Positions 25,980 to 35,531 of a DNA stretch of 64,000 nucleotides are shown one piece after another. The stretch is from positions 62,001 through 126,000 of the forward strand of contig NZ_RDBF01000011.1 of NCBI RefSeq assembly GCF_003674095.1. The letters are read 5' to 3'. This stretch comes from Aeromicrobium phragmitis. Lineage in GTDB: Bacteria > Actinomycetota > Actinomycetes > Propionibacteriales > Nocardioidaceae. How positions within the stretch are numbered: position 1 is the first letter of the stretch; each line of letters starts with the position of its first letter. Made by a program: the position numbers and the translations under genes. The notes below the pieces were generated by a model. It saw only the letters and a list, made by a program, of their open reading frames with translations. It did no database searches and was not told the DNA's origin.

Positions 25980-26863
25980 TGAACCCGCAACTCGCCGTCG
26001 TCCTGGCGGCGGTGTGCTTCGGCTCGACCGGGACGGCGCTCGCACTCGGGCCCGATGCCGCGACTCCGTTCTCCGCCGGATTGGCGCGCATCGTCGTCGG
26101 CGGGGGGCTGCTCGGCGCGATCGCGTGGATGACCAGCGATCGCCGCCTGCCGCTGACGCCGGTCACCGTGGCGTGGATCCTCGTGGGCGCGCTCGGCGTC
26201 CTCGCCTACCAGCCCGCGTTCTTCCTCGGCACCGAGGTCAACGGGGTGGCCGTGGGAACCGTCGTGGCGCTCGGCAGCGCTCCGGTGCTCACCGGGCTGC
26301 TGGAGTGGGTTCTCACCCGCCGGCCGCCCGGGCTCCTGTGGGTGGTGGCGACGATCGTCGCGACCAGCGGCGTGGCGGTGCTCTCGGGCCTTTTCGATGC
26401 CACGTCGGCGATCGATCCGGTGGGGCTTGTGGGGTCGCTCGGCGCCGGCCTCAGTTACGCCGTCTACACCCTCGCCGGCAAGGCGCTGATCGACCGGGGG
26501 ATGAGTTCTCGCGGCTCGATGGGGGCGATGTTCGGCGCGGCTGCCGTCCTCGGTGCGCCGCTGCTGCTGGTCGCCGACACGGCGTGGATGGCGAGCGTGC
26601 CGGGCGCGGCGACCGTGCTCTGGCTCGGGATCGTGACCACGACCGTGGCGTATCTGTTGTTCGGGGCGGGTCTTCGCCGTCTGCGCGCCTCGACGGTCTC
26701 GACGCTCACGCTCGCCGAGCCGCTCACCGCCACCGTGCTGGGCCTCCTCGTGCTTCAGGAGCGGTTGGCGTTCTCCTCGGTGGTAGGCCTGATGGTGGTC
26801 GCCGCCGGGATCGCGATCCTCAGTCTCGGTGGACGACGCCAGCGGGTGCCGGCGACCGGGTGA
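25979..26863 (+). CDS. EamA/DMT-family transporter
   Basis: A 294-residue permease of the drug/metabolite transporter superfamily with ten helices in two EamA repeats. Seen are VCFGSTGTALALGPDAATPF at the start, SAPVLTGLLEWVL, and SLGAGLSYAVYTLAGKALIDRG opening the second repeat, then LAEPLTATVLGLLVLQE, the usual end of such proteins. ATG 25979 overlaps the upstream TGA. The substrate (an amino acid or metabolite exporter) cannot be told. Confidence 0.9.
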   Translation: MNPQLAVVLAAVCFGSTGTALALGPDAATPFSAGLARIVVGGGLLGAIAWMTSDRRLPLTPVTVAWILVGALGVLAYQPAFFLGTEVNGVAVGTVVALGSAPVLTGLLEWVLTRRPPGLLWVVATIVATSGVAVLSGLFDATSAIDPVGLVGSLGAGLSYAVYTLAGKALIDRGMSSRGSMGAMFGAAAVLGAPLLLVADTAWMASVPGAATVLWLGIVTTTVAYLLFGAGLRRLRASTVSTLTLAEPLTATVLGLLVLQERLAFSSVVGLMVVAAGIAILSLGGRRQRVPATG

Positions 26864-26940
26864 CCCGCGGGGAGCCACCCGCCGCGGTTCTGGGAGACTA
26901 TGCGCGTTCGTCCCCGTTCTCTCCACGCCCAAGGAGTGCC

Positions 26941-28377
26941 ATGACCGGCGTCCTCGACCGCTACTTCAAGATCTCCGAGCGCGGCTCGACGATCGCTCGC
27001 GAACTCCGCGGCGGCCTCGTCACCTTCCTGACGATGGCCTACATCGTGGTGCTGAACCCGATCATTCTCTCCGGAGCGCCCGACGTGAACGGCGAGTTCC
27101 TCGGCGGCGGTACTGAGGCCGGTGGCGGCTTCGCAACCATCGCGGCGGTCACCGCCCTGGTCGCCGGCGTGATGTCGATCGTCATGGGTCTGGTCGCCAA
27201 CTTCCCGCTCGCCATCGCCGCGGGCTTGGGCCTGAACGCCTTCGTCGCGTTCAGCGTGGCCTCGCAGATGACGTGGGCGGACGCGATGGGCCTCGTGGTG
27301 ATCGAGGGCATCATCATCCTCGTCCTGGTCCTCACCGGCTTCCGCAAGGCCGTGTTCGACGCCGTGCCGCGCCAGCTCAAGACCGCGATCGCCGTGGGCA
27401 TCGGCCTGTTCATCACCCTCATCGGGCTCGTGAACGCCGGGTTCGTGCGCACCACGGGCGAGCCCTCGCCGCCGCTCGGCCTGGGCATCGGCGGATCGCT
27501 CAGCGGGTGGCCGGTTGCGGTCTTCTGCATCGGCCTGCTGGTGATGATCGGCCTGTACGCCAACAACGTGCGAGGCGCGATCCTCATCGGCATCGTCTTC
27601 ACCACGATCCTCGCCGTCGTCGTCCAGGCGCTCACGGACACGCCCAGCTCGCAGGACTCGCCGACCGGCTGGAACCTCAACGTCCCGAGTGTCCCGAGCG
27701 ACATCGTGGCCATGCCCGACTTCTCACTCGTCGGCGAGTTCAACCTGCTCGGTTCGTTCGAGCAGGTCGGCATCGTGGCGGCCGTCTTGCTGATCTTTTC
27801 GCTCATGCTGGCCGACTTCTTCGACACGATGGGCACGATGACCGCCGTCGGTGCGGAGGCCGGATTGAACGACGAGGACGGCGCGCCCAAGAACACGCAG
27901 CGGATTCTCGTGGTCGACTCGCTCGGTGCGGTGGCCGGTGGCGTCGGCAGCGTCTCGAGCAACACGGCCTACGTCGAGTCCGCCTCCGGTGTCGGCGACG
28001 GCGCCCGCACTGGTCTGGCGAGCGTCACCACGGGCGTGCTGTTCCTGCTCGCCACGTTCTTCACGCCACTGGTGCAGGCGATCCCGAACGAGGCCGCCGT
28101 CGCTGCGCTGGTGGTCGTCGGCTTCCTGATGATGACCCAAGTGACCGGCATCGACTGGAGCGACGTGGAGATCGCGATCCCCGCGTTCCTCACGATCGTG
28201 CTCATGCCGTTCACCTACTCGATCACGGTGGGGATCGGCGCGGGCTTCCTCGCGTTCGTGTTCCTCAAGATCGCGCGCGGCAAGCTCCGCGAAGTCCACG
28301 TGCTGATGTGGATCATCTCGGTGTTGTTCCTCGTCTACTTCCTCATCGACCCGATCTCGGACCTGCTCGGCGTCTGA
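26941..28377 (+). CDS. NCS2/AzgA-like purine permease
   Basis: A 478-residue transporter with about twelve to fourteen helices, in the AzgA (hypoxanthine/guanine/adenine) branch of NCS2. Diagnostic are MTGVLDRYFKISERGSTIARE, GLVTFLTMAYIVVLNPIIL, ANFPLAIAAGLGLNAFVAF, LADFFDTMGTMTAVGAEAGL and SSNTAYVESASGVGDGARTG. It imports purine bases by proton symport. AAGGAG stands five bases before ATG 26941. It appears to be transcribed on its own. Confidence 0.92.
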   Translation: MTGVLDRYFKISERGSTIARELRGGLVTFLTMAYIVVLNPIILSGAPDVNGEFLGGGTEAGGGFATIAAVTALVAGVMSIVMGLVANFPLAIAAGLGLNAFVAFSVASQMTWADAMGLVVIEGIIILVLVLTGFRKAVFDAVPRQLKTAIAVGIGLFITLIGLVNAGFVRTTGEPSPPLGLGIGGSLSGWPVAVFCIGLLVMIGLYANNVRGAILIGIVFTTILAVVVQALTDTPSSQDSPTGWNLNVPSVPSDIVAMPDFSLVGEFNLLGSFEQVGIVAAVLLIFSLMLADFFDTMGTMTAVGAEAGLNDEDGAPKNTQRILVVDSLGAVAGGVGSVSSNTAYVESASGVGDGARTGLASVTTGVLFLLATFFTPLVQAIPNEAAVAALVVVGFLMMTQVTGIDWSDVEIAIPAFLTIVLMPFTYSITVGIGAGFLAFVFLKIARGKLREVHVLMWIISVLFLVYFLIDPISDLLGV

Positions 28378-28397
28378 GGCACCGGTACGGTGCTGCC

Positions 28398-28916
28398 ATG
28401 TTGATCGCACTGGGAGACAAGAAGCCGCAGGTCGCCGACTCCGCATTCGTGGCCCCCAACGCCACGCTCGCCGGAAGCGTCGTCCTCGATGAGGGCGCCA
28501 GCGTCTGGTACGGCGCCGTTCTGCGGGCCGACAATGAGCCGATCGTCATCGGCCCGCGCTCGAACGTGCAGGACAACTGCGCCTTCCACGTCGACCGCGG
28601 CAAGCCCGTGACCCTCGGTGAGGGGGTGTCCGTGGGCCACGGTGCCATCATCCACGGCGCCACGGTCGGCGATCACGTCCTCGTCGGGATGGGCTCGATC
28701 ATCATGAACGGTGCCGTCATCGGCGACGAGTCGCTCATCGCTGCGGGTGCGCTCGTGCCCGAAGGCATGGAGGTGCCGCCGCGCTCGCTGGTCGCCGGCG
28801 TTCCGGGCAAGGTGCGGCGTGAGCTCTCCGAGGACGAGATCGCCAAACTCCACCGCAACGCCGCGATCTACGAGGAGCACCGCGAGCTGCATCGCGACGG
28901 CACCGTCGTCGGCTGA
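28398..28916 (+). CDS. Gamma-class carbonic anhydrase-like protein
   Basis: A 172-residue left-handed beta-helix protein of the gamma-CA/PaaY/YrdA group. Zinc-ligand His residues appear in NVQDNCAFHVDRG, and in VSVGHGAIIHGATVG (HGAIIH), and the Arg/Gln pair typical of the active site (LRADN..., NVQDN) is kept. The TACGGT box is six bases before ATG 28398, so it is probably leaderless. The activity may be CO2 hydration or that of a related hydrolase; many members are inactive as carbonic anhydrase. Confidence 0.9.
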   Translation: MLIALGDKKPQVADSAFVAPNATLAGSVVLDEGASVWYGAVLRADNEPIVIGPRSNVQDNCAFHVDRGKPVTLGEGVSVGHGAIIHGATVGDHVLVGMGSIIMNGAVIGDESLIAAGALVPEGMEVPPRSLVAGVPGKVRRELSEDEIAKLHRNAAIYEEHRELHRDGTVVG

Positions 28917-28925
28917 TCACCCGCT

Positions 28926-28980
28926 GAGTGTGACGTTTGGCAGCCAGGTGAGCCGGTTTCAGTGCCTTAACGTCACACTC
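28926..28980. repeat. Inverted repeat between convergent genes (gamma-CA and serC)
   Basis: GAGTGTGACGTT (28926-28937) and AACGTCACACTC (28969-28980) are perfect 12-bp arms that extend inward with mismatches to GGCA/TGCC. It may act as a terminator in both directions or be a dispersed repeat; I see one copy here. Confidence 0.65.
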
Positions 28981-28989
28981 AACGAGTAC

Positions 28990-30175
<1,186 letters not shown>

Positions 30176-30176
30176 C

Positions 30177-30773
30177 ATGGAGCCGAGTGCAGCGGAACTG
30201 TCCGTCGTCGTGGGAGAGCGCGTGCGCCGAGCACGGATCGAGCGCGGGTGGACGCTCGATCAGTTGGCCGAAGCCGGAGGAGTGAGTCGGCGCATGGTGG
30301 TCAACGTCGAGCAGGGCGCGGTGAACCCGAGCGTGGGCACCCTTCTGCGGCTGAGCGACGCTCTCGGCATCGGCCTGCCGGCGCTGGTGGAGCCGCCGGA
30401 GCCGCGAACGATCAAGGTGACCCGTGCCGGCGGCGGGGCCGTGCTGTGGCGCAGCGACGCCGGTGGGGAGGGCGTGCTGGTCGCCGGAACGGAACGACCG
30501 GACGTGCTGGAGCTATGGCAGTGGACGCTCGCGCCGGGCGATCGACACCGAAGCGAGGCGCACGCCGCCGGCACCAAGGAGGCGCTGCAGGTGCTGGAGG
30601 GGACCCTCGTGATGGAGGTGAGCGAGCAGTCCGTCACGCTCGGCGAAGGGGACGCCATGAGCTTCTCGGGCGATGTCGCGCACAGTTACGCCAATCATGG
30701 GCATGCGCCCTGCCGGTACGCGCTCACGGTGTTCGAGCCGAGCGTCGGCGTTGCGAGCGGAGGGGGTCACTGA
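30177..30773 (+). CDS. XRE-family regulator with cupin domain
   Basis: A 198-residue regulator: N-terminal helix-turn-helix (RVRRARIERGWTLDQLAEAGGVSRRMVVNVEQG, residues about 17-50) and a C-terminal cupin barrel (WQWTLAPGDRHRSEAHAAG, then ALQVLEGTLVMEV and GDAMSFSGDVAHSYANHG). This is the SutR/PuuR-like architecture, sensing a small metabolite such as an amine or amino acid. ATG 30177 is six bases after TATGCT, within a palindrome that it probably binds. It starts an operon with the PaiB-like and EamA genes and probably controls the exporter. Confidence 0.92.
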   Translation: MEPSAAELSVVVGERVRRARIERGWTLDQLAEAGGVSRRMVVNVEQGAVNPSVGTLLRLSDALGIGLPALVEPPEPRTIKVTRAGGGAVLWRSDAGGEGVLVAGTERPDVLELWQWTLAPGDRHRSEAHAAGTKEALQVLEGTLVMEVSEQSVTLGEGDAMSFSGDVAHSYANHGHAPCRYALTVFEPSVGVASGGGH

Positions 30774-31423
30774 TGCTTGTCCACCCCTGGGACGCCACCC
30801 TCGACGATTCCGAGTGGCGAGACTGGGTCGCCACCACCGACCGTTTCGGCGTCCTCGCCGTGAACAACCGCGATGTCATGCAGGCGCCGCTGGTCGTCCC
30901 GACGCATTTCACGATCGCCGATTCGCAGCTTCTGGTGCACCTCGCCCGGCCGAACCCGGTCTGGTCGCACCTGGAGCACGCGAACGAGGTGCGGATGGTG
31001 GTGACGGGTGACTACGCGTACGTGCCGTCATACTGGCGCGCCAAGGACGACGTGCCGCGCGAGCACGGGGTGCCGACCAGTTACTACGCGGCCGTTCAAT
31101 TCGTCTGTCGCCCGCACATCGTCGACGATCCTCAGGGAAAGGCAAAGATCCTCGCCGCCCAGATGGCGGACTTCCAGCCCGAGGGGCAGCACGCGCCGAT
31201 TGCGGCGGGGGAGGCTCCCTACGGTCGGATGCTGCCCGGCATCCGCGGTCTGCGATTGTCGGTGACCCGCGTGGAGGCCAAGTTCAAGTACGACGACCAC
31301 ACGAGCGTGGAACGTCGGCAGCAGATCAGCGACCAGCTCGAGCAGCGAGGGCGGGGCCTGGATGCTGGTGCTGCGTCACAGCAACGCCGGCGCACGGGCC
31401 GGGTGGGCGAATGGCGACCATAG
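30773..31423 (+). CDS. PaiB-family FMN-binding protein
   Basis: A 216-residue protein of the PaiB group (FMN-binding negative transcriptional regulator family, split-barrel fold). Signatures are MLVHPWDATLDDSEWRDWV, QAPLVVPTHF, HLARPNPVW, VTGDYAYVPSYWRAKDD, and the end IRGLRLSVTRVEAKFKYDDH. The family may act on polyamines or as an acetyl-dependent detoxification partner; direct DNA binding is doubtful. ATG 30773 overlaps the XRE-cupin stop; its 3' end overlaps the EamA gene by 13 bases. Confidence 0.88.
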   Translation: MLVHPWDATLDDSEWRDWVATTDRFGVLAVNNRDVMQAPLVVPTHFTIADSQLLVHLARPNPVWSHLEHANEVRMVVTGDYAYVPSYWRAKDDVPREHGVPTSYYAAVQFVCRPHIVDDPQGKAKILAAQMADFQPEGQHAPIAAGEAPYGRMLPGIRGLRLSVTRVEAKFKYDDHTSVERRQQISDQLEQRGRGLDAGAASQQRRRTGRVGEWRP

Positions 31424-32289
31424 TGAACGGCCGACGTTCGGCTGTCCCGCCATGGGTTCTCGCCGTCGCGGCGATGTTGTCGGTGCAACTCGGCTCGGCG
31501 CTCTCGGTCGGGCTCATCGACACCGTGGGCGCCGGTGGCACCGCGTGGCTCCGCCTCACCCTCGGTGCCCTGGTGTTCCTCGCGATCGCACGCCCGCCCC
31601 TGCGCTTCGTGCGGCGTCCGGATGTCCCGGTGATCCTCGGCCTCGGCGTGACCACGGGTCTGGTGACAATAGCGTTCCTCGCCGCCATCGCGCGGATACC
31701 GCTGGGAACGGCAGTCGCGATCGAGTTCCTCGGGCCGCTGACGGTAGCGGCCCTCCGCAGCCACAACGCTCGAGCGCTGGCGTGGCCCGGCCTAGCGCTC
31801 GTCGGGATCGTGCTGCTGACCGAACCGTGGCGCGGCGAGGTCAACGTCGCCGGCGTGGGTTTCGCGGCACTCGCCGCGGTGGGCTGGGCGGTTTACGTTC
31901 TGCTGACGCAAACGATGGGTGACCGCTTCAGCGGTATCAGCGCCCTCTCGATGACCGTTCCGGTCGCGGCCTTGGTGGCCGGTTTCGTGGGCGTTCCCCA
32001 AGCCGCGGGTCACATCGATCTCACCGTCATCGTGACAGCGCTGGGGCTGGCCCTGCTCCTGCCGGTGCTCCCGTACGCGCTGGAGATGCTCGCGCTTCGA
32101 TCGATGACCCACACGGCATTCGGCACGCTCATGGCGCTCGAGCCCGCGATGGGGGTCATCCTCGGCCTCGTCGTGCTTCACCAGCGGCCCACGCCGACAC
32201 AGATCGTCGGCATCGTCCTCGTCGTGATCGCCGGGGCAGCCGCTCAACGCCGAGGGCGCCGGCCCACGCTCCCCGCCCTGCTCGATTGA
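31411..32289 (+). CDS. EamA-family exporter (RhtA-like)
   Basis: A 292-residue ten-helix DMT transporter resembling threonine/homoserine exporter RhtA: MLSVQLGSALSVGLIDTVGAGGTAWLRL, RIPLGTAVAIEFLGPLTVAAL, YALEMLALRSMTHTAFGTLMALEPA and MGVILGLVVLHQRPT. The ATG at 31411 overlaps the preceding gene by 13 bases, so expression is coupled. It is the likely target of the XRE-cupin regulator, suggesting amino acid or amine efflux. Confidence 0.9.
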   Translation: MATIVNGRRSAVPPWVLAVAAMLSVQLGSALSVGLIDTVGAGGTAWLRLTLGALVFLAIARPPLRFVRRPDVPVILGLGVTTGLVTIAFLAAIARIPLGTAVAIEFLGPLTVAALRSHNARALAWPGLALVGIVLLTEPWRGEVNVAGVGFAALAAVGWAVYVLLTQTMGDRFSGISALSMTVPVAALVAGFVGVPQAAGHIDLTVIVTALGLALLLPVLPYALEMLALRSMTHTAFGTLMALEPAMGVILGLVVLHQRPTPTQIVGIVLVVIAGAAAQRRGRRPTLPALLD

Positions 32290-32325
32290 CCCCGGTGCGG
32301 TCGAGTCGCGGCGCGCTGGCCTTCC

Positions 32326-32433
32326 TAGGTGGTCGAGTAGCGGCGAGCTCGGCGAGCCGTGTATCGAGACCACATCTCACGTGACGCGTGGTCTCGATAC
32401 GGCCCTCGTTCCTCGGGCCTACTCGACCACCTA
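32326..32433. repeat. 108-bp MITE-like palindromic element, copy B
   Basis: The ends are perfect 15-bp inverted repeats (TAGGTGGTCGAGTAG at 32326-32340 and CTACTCGACCACCTA at 32419-32433), with a nested pair GTATCGAGACCAC/GTGGTCTCGATAC (32361-32373, 32388-32400). The same ends and plan occur in the 106-bp element at 10509-10614, while the spacers differ. No coding capacity. The HNH gene begins 57 bases away. Confidence 0.85.
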
Positions 32434-32489
32434 AACAGGGGTGTGAACAAGGTCGTGGGAGTGTCGGTGGCCTTCTCTAGGTTGGAAAC

Positions 32490-33644
32490 ATGATCGAGAG
32501 CAGCTCTGACGCGCGGGTCGGTTTCCTGGCCGGGTTGCGGCGCGCGAACGCTCTCGCGGAGTACCGCCGCTGGTCGGGCATGCTGGAATACCTCGCCGCC
32601 GAAACGATCCGGATTGAGCGGGAACTCGAACCACGGGCGCGGGAGCTTGAGATCGCGGCGGTGCGGTCGGTCGTGGCGCAGGCCAACGGGTGGAGTGAGC
32701 ATCAGCTGGCCGCCCGCCTGCACGAGGCCGAAACCGCCCGCGATGACCTGCCCGCTGTGTGGGCGGCGTTCGGTGAAGGCGAACTGGATGCGGCGCGGGT
32801 GTCGATCATCGCAGCCGGCGCCTGGAAACTCACCGAGGAACGGTCGGTGGCCAAACTTGACCGCCAAGTCGTCGCCTACGCCGCCACCCACACCACCGGC
32901 GAACTGCGCCAGTGGATGCGGCGGTTCATCGCCCGGGTCGAACCCGACGAAGTCGAGAAACGCTACGAGGACATCGTCGCCGAACGAAACGTGACCATCC
33001 ACCATGATGAGGACGGCACCGGCAGCCTGTACGCCGAGAACCTCCCGTCCTACGTGCTGGCGGGGATCGACGAGCGGCTCGACCACGCCGCCAAGACCAC
33101 CACCGACGACGACCGGACCATCGCCCAACGTCGGGCGGACTTCTTCGTCGACGCCCTCGACCACATCGACCCCGACAATGAGCCCGCCCGCGTCCCGAAC
33201 CTCGCGATCGGTGTCATGGTCCCCGCGTCCACCCTCGCCGGAATCGATGATCAGCCGGCGATCAGCGCCGACCGCGACTGGGTGATTCCGGCCAACGTGC
33301 TGCGTGATCTCGCCTTGAGTGGGAACCCGTTCTGGTACCGACTCCTCATCAACGACCAGGACGACGTCCTCTCCGTCACCTACCAGGGACGGTACCCACC
33401 AGAGCACCTACGGAACGCGATCCGGTTCAGAGACGGCACCTGCCGATACCCCGGCTGCACGAAGAAGGCGCAGAACTGCGACCTCGACCATCGACAACCA
33501 CTCCCGGACGGCCCCACCAGCGGTGAGAACCTCTGGGCCTTATGCCGGCACCACCACAAACTCAAAACCTTCCGCCACGCCGAACCCATCCGCCTCGGCA
33601 ACCGCTGGGTATGGAGAATCCGCGCCACCCTCCTCACCGAGTAG
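32490..33644 (+). CDS. HNH endonuclease-domain protein, 13E12/DUF222 family
   Basis: A 384-residue protein. The N-terminal ~270 residues are the DUF222 domain of the mycobacterial 13E12 repeat family. The C-terminal HNH domain keeps the treble-clef Cys (C318, C323, C352) and metal ligands in DLDHRQPLPDGPTSGENLWA (D333, H334, N347) and HHH (354-356). ATG 32490 is six bases after TAGGTT (leaderless). Members occur in multiple copies in actinobacterial genomes and are suspected to be mobile or homing-like. Its position next to a palindromic element is notable. Confidence 0.88.
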   Translation: MIESSSDARVGFLAGLRRANALAEYRRWSGMLEYLAAETIRIERELEPRARELEIAAVRSVVAQANGWSEHQLAARLHEAETARDDLPAVWAAFGEGELDAARVSIIAAGAWKLTEERSVAKLDRQVVAYAATHTTGELRQWMRRFIARVEPDEVEKRYEDIVAERNVTIHHDEDGTGSLYAENLPSYVLAGIDERLDHAAKTTTDDDRTIAQRRADFFVDALDHIDPDNEPARVPNLAIGVMVPASTLAGIDDQPAISADRDWVIPANVLRDLALSGNPFWYRLLINDQDDVLSVTYQGRYPPEHLRNAIRFRDGTCRYPGCTKKAQNCDLDHRQPLPDGPTSGENLWALCRHHHKLKTFRHAEPIRLGNRWVWRIRATLLTE

Positions 33645-33734
33645 TTCGCGTCGGCCACTGTGGCATGAGTCACTTTGCGTCCATTCGGGGGTGGGCGAGT
33701 GGTCCCCGTCACGGGCGTTCCGTACGATGCCGCC

Positions 33735-35531
33735 ATGGCACCCGAGCAGACAGTTCCGCTGGCTGAGGGCGTGAGCCACGACCTCGCCGAGTGGGAAAAA
33801 GCGACGGCGGCTGTGCTGCGCAAAACGCGCAAGCTGGCCGAGGACGCCCCCGACTCCGACGTGTGGGACCTTCTCGCCACGCGGACCCTCGACGGCATCA
33901 CCGTGACGCCGCTGGGCACGCCGGCGCTGACGGAGGACCTGCCCGAAGCGGGACTGCCGGGTCAGGCTCCCTTCACCCGCGGGGCACTCGCGGCACGCAC
34001 CGAACTCGACGGCTGGGACGTCCGTGGGTGGTTCATCGACCCGAACACGGACGCCGACACGGTGAGCGCCGAGTTGGAGAACGGTGCCAACTCGCTGTGG
34101 CTCACCGTCGGTGATGAAGGGATCGACCCCGATCGTCTCGCCGCCCTGCTCGAGCCCGTCTTCCTCGACCTCGCGCCGGTGATCCTCGACGCCCCGACGG
34201 CAACTCGTGCCGCAGCCGAGGCGTTCCTCAGCGTGCTCGAGGACAAGGCCGTGGAGGCTCATCCGGGTACCAACCTCGGCGCCGACCCGGTCGGCAACGC
34301 CTTGCGCGGCCGGGGTGACGCGTCGATCGACGTCGCGGTCGACCTCGCGCGGATCGCCAAGCAACGCGGTATCCGCGGCGTGGTCGTCGACGCCACCGCC
34401 GCTCACGATCTCGGCGCGTCGGACGTTCAGGAACTGGCCTACTCGCTCTACGCCGGCGTCACCTATCTGCGGGCCCTCGCCGAGGCCGGTCTCTCGCAGA
34501 ACGAGGCCGCCGAGCAGCTCGAGTTCCGTTACGCCGCCACCGACGAACAGTTCCCCACAATCGCCAAACTTCGAGCGGCGCGTCGGCTGTGGGACCGCGT
34601 CGGTCAACTCAGCGAGATCGTCGAACCGGCGCGCGCCCAGCGACAGCACGCGGTGACGTCGCGGCCCATGATGTGCCGGTACGACAGCTACACGAACATG
34701 CTCCGCACCACGGTCGCGACGTTCGCCGCCGGTGTCGGCGGGGCGGACGCCGTCACCACGCTGCCGTTCGACGAGCCGCTCGGACTTCCGACGCCGTTCA
34801 GCCGCCGCATCGCCCGCAACACCTCGGCCCTGCTCATCAGCGAGTCGCATGTCGCCGCAGTGACCGATCCGGCCGGCGGAGCCCACGCCGTGGAGAAGCT
34901 GACGGACGACATCGCTCGCGCCGCCTGGGACCTCTTCGGCGAGCTCGACGCCGCCGGAAGCACCGACGCGGCGCTCGCGCTCCTGCGCGAGCGGATCGAG
35001 GCCACCGCGAGCGAGCGCGCCTTGCAGATCGCCCGACGCAAGCGTCCGATCACCGGCGTCAGCGAGTTCCCGAACCTCCAGGAGAAGCTGCCCGAGCGTG
35101 CGCCCTACCCGGTTCCGTTCGACGTGCACCGCTACGCGGGCGAGTTCGAGCAGATGCGCGACGAGCCCGCCGCGCAGCCCGTGTTCCTCGCGACGATGGG
35201 GCCCATCGCGCAGCACACCGCGCGCGCGTCCTTCGCCGCCAACCTCCTCGCCGCCGGCGGCATCCACCACGCCGTCGCCGGCGCGACGGACGGGGCCGAA
35301 CAGGTCATCGACGCGTACCGCGAGGCCGGAGGCCCCGAGGTGGTGTGCGTGGCCGGGCACGACAACGCCTACGCCGAGTGGGGAGCCGAGCTCGTCACCG
35401 CGCTGCGCAAGGCCGGTGCCAGGTATGTGATCGTCGCCGGCAAGACCGACATCGGGGCCGACGACTCCGTCGCCGCGGGTCTCGACGCCCTCGCCTTCCT
35501 CCGTCGCACCCGGGAGGTGCTGAGCGCATGA
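33735..35531 (+). CDS. mutA: Methylmalonyl-CoA mutase small subunit
   Basis: A 598-residue non-catalytic subunit of the B12-dependent mutase that interconverts methylmalonyl-CoA and succinyl-CoA. It has the TIM-barrel segments of mutase subunits ([47 protein letters not shown]) and a C-terminal B12-like fold that lacks the DxHxxG motif. TACGAT is six bases before ATG 33735 (leaderless). Its stop overlaps the mutB ATG. The pathway handles propionate, odd-chain acids and branched amino acids. Confidence 0.95.
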   Translation: MAPEQTVPLAEGVSHDLAEWEKATAAVLRKTRKLAEDAPDSDVWDLLATRTLDGITVTPLGTPALTEDLPEAGLPGQAPFTRGALAARTELDGWDVRGWFIDPNTDADTVSAELENGANSLWLTVGDEGIDPDRLAALLEPVFLDLAPVILDAPTATRAAAEAFLSVLEDKAVEAHPGTNLGADPVGNALRGRGDASIDVAVDLARIAKQRGIRGVVVDATAAHDLGASDVQELAYSLYAGVTYLRALAEAGLSQNEAAEQLEFRYAATDEQFPTIAKLRAARRLWDRVGQLSEIVEPARAQRQHAVTSRPMMCRYDSYTNMLRTTVATFAAGVGGADAVTTLPFDEPLGLPTPFSRRIARNTSALLISESHVAAVTDPAGGAHAVEKLTDDIARAAWDLFGELDAAGSTDAALALLRERIEATASERALQIARRKRPITGVSEFPNLQEKLPERAPYPVPFDVHRYAGEFEQMRDEPAAQPVFLATMGPIAQHTARASFAANLLAAGGIHHAVAGATDGAEQVIDAYREAGGPEVVCVAGHDNAYAEWGAELVTALRKAGARYVIVAGKTDIGADDSVAAGLDALAFLRRTREVLSA

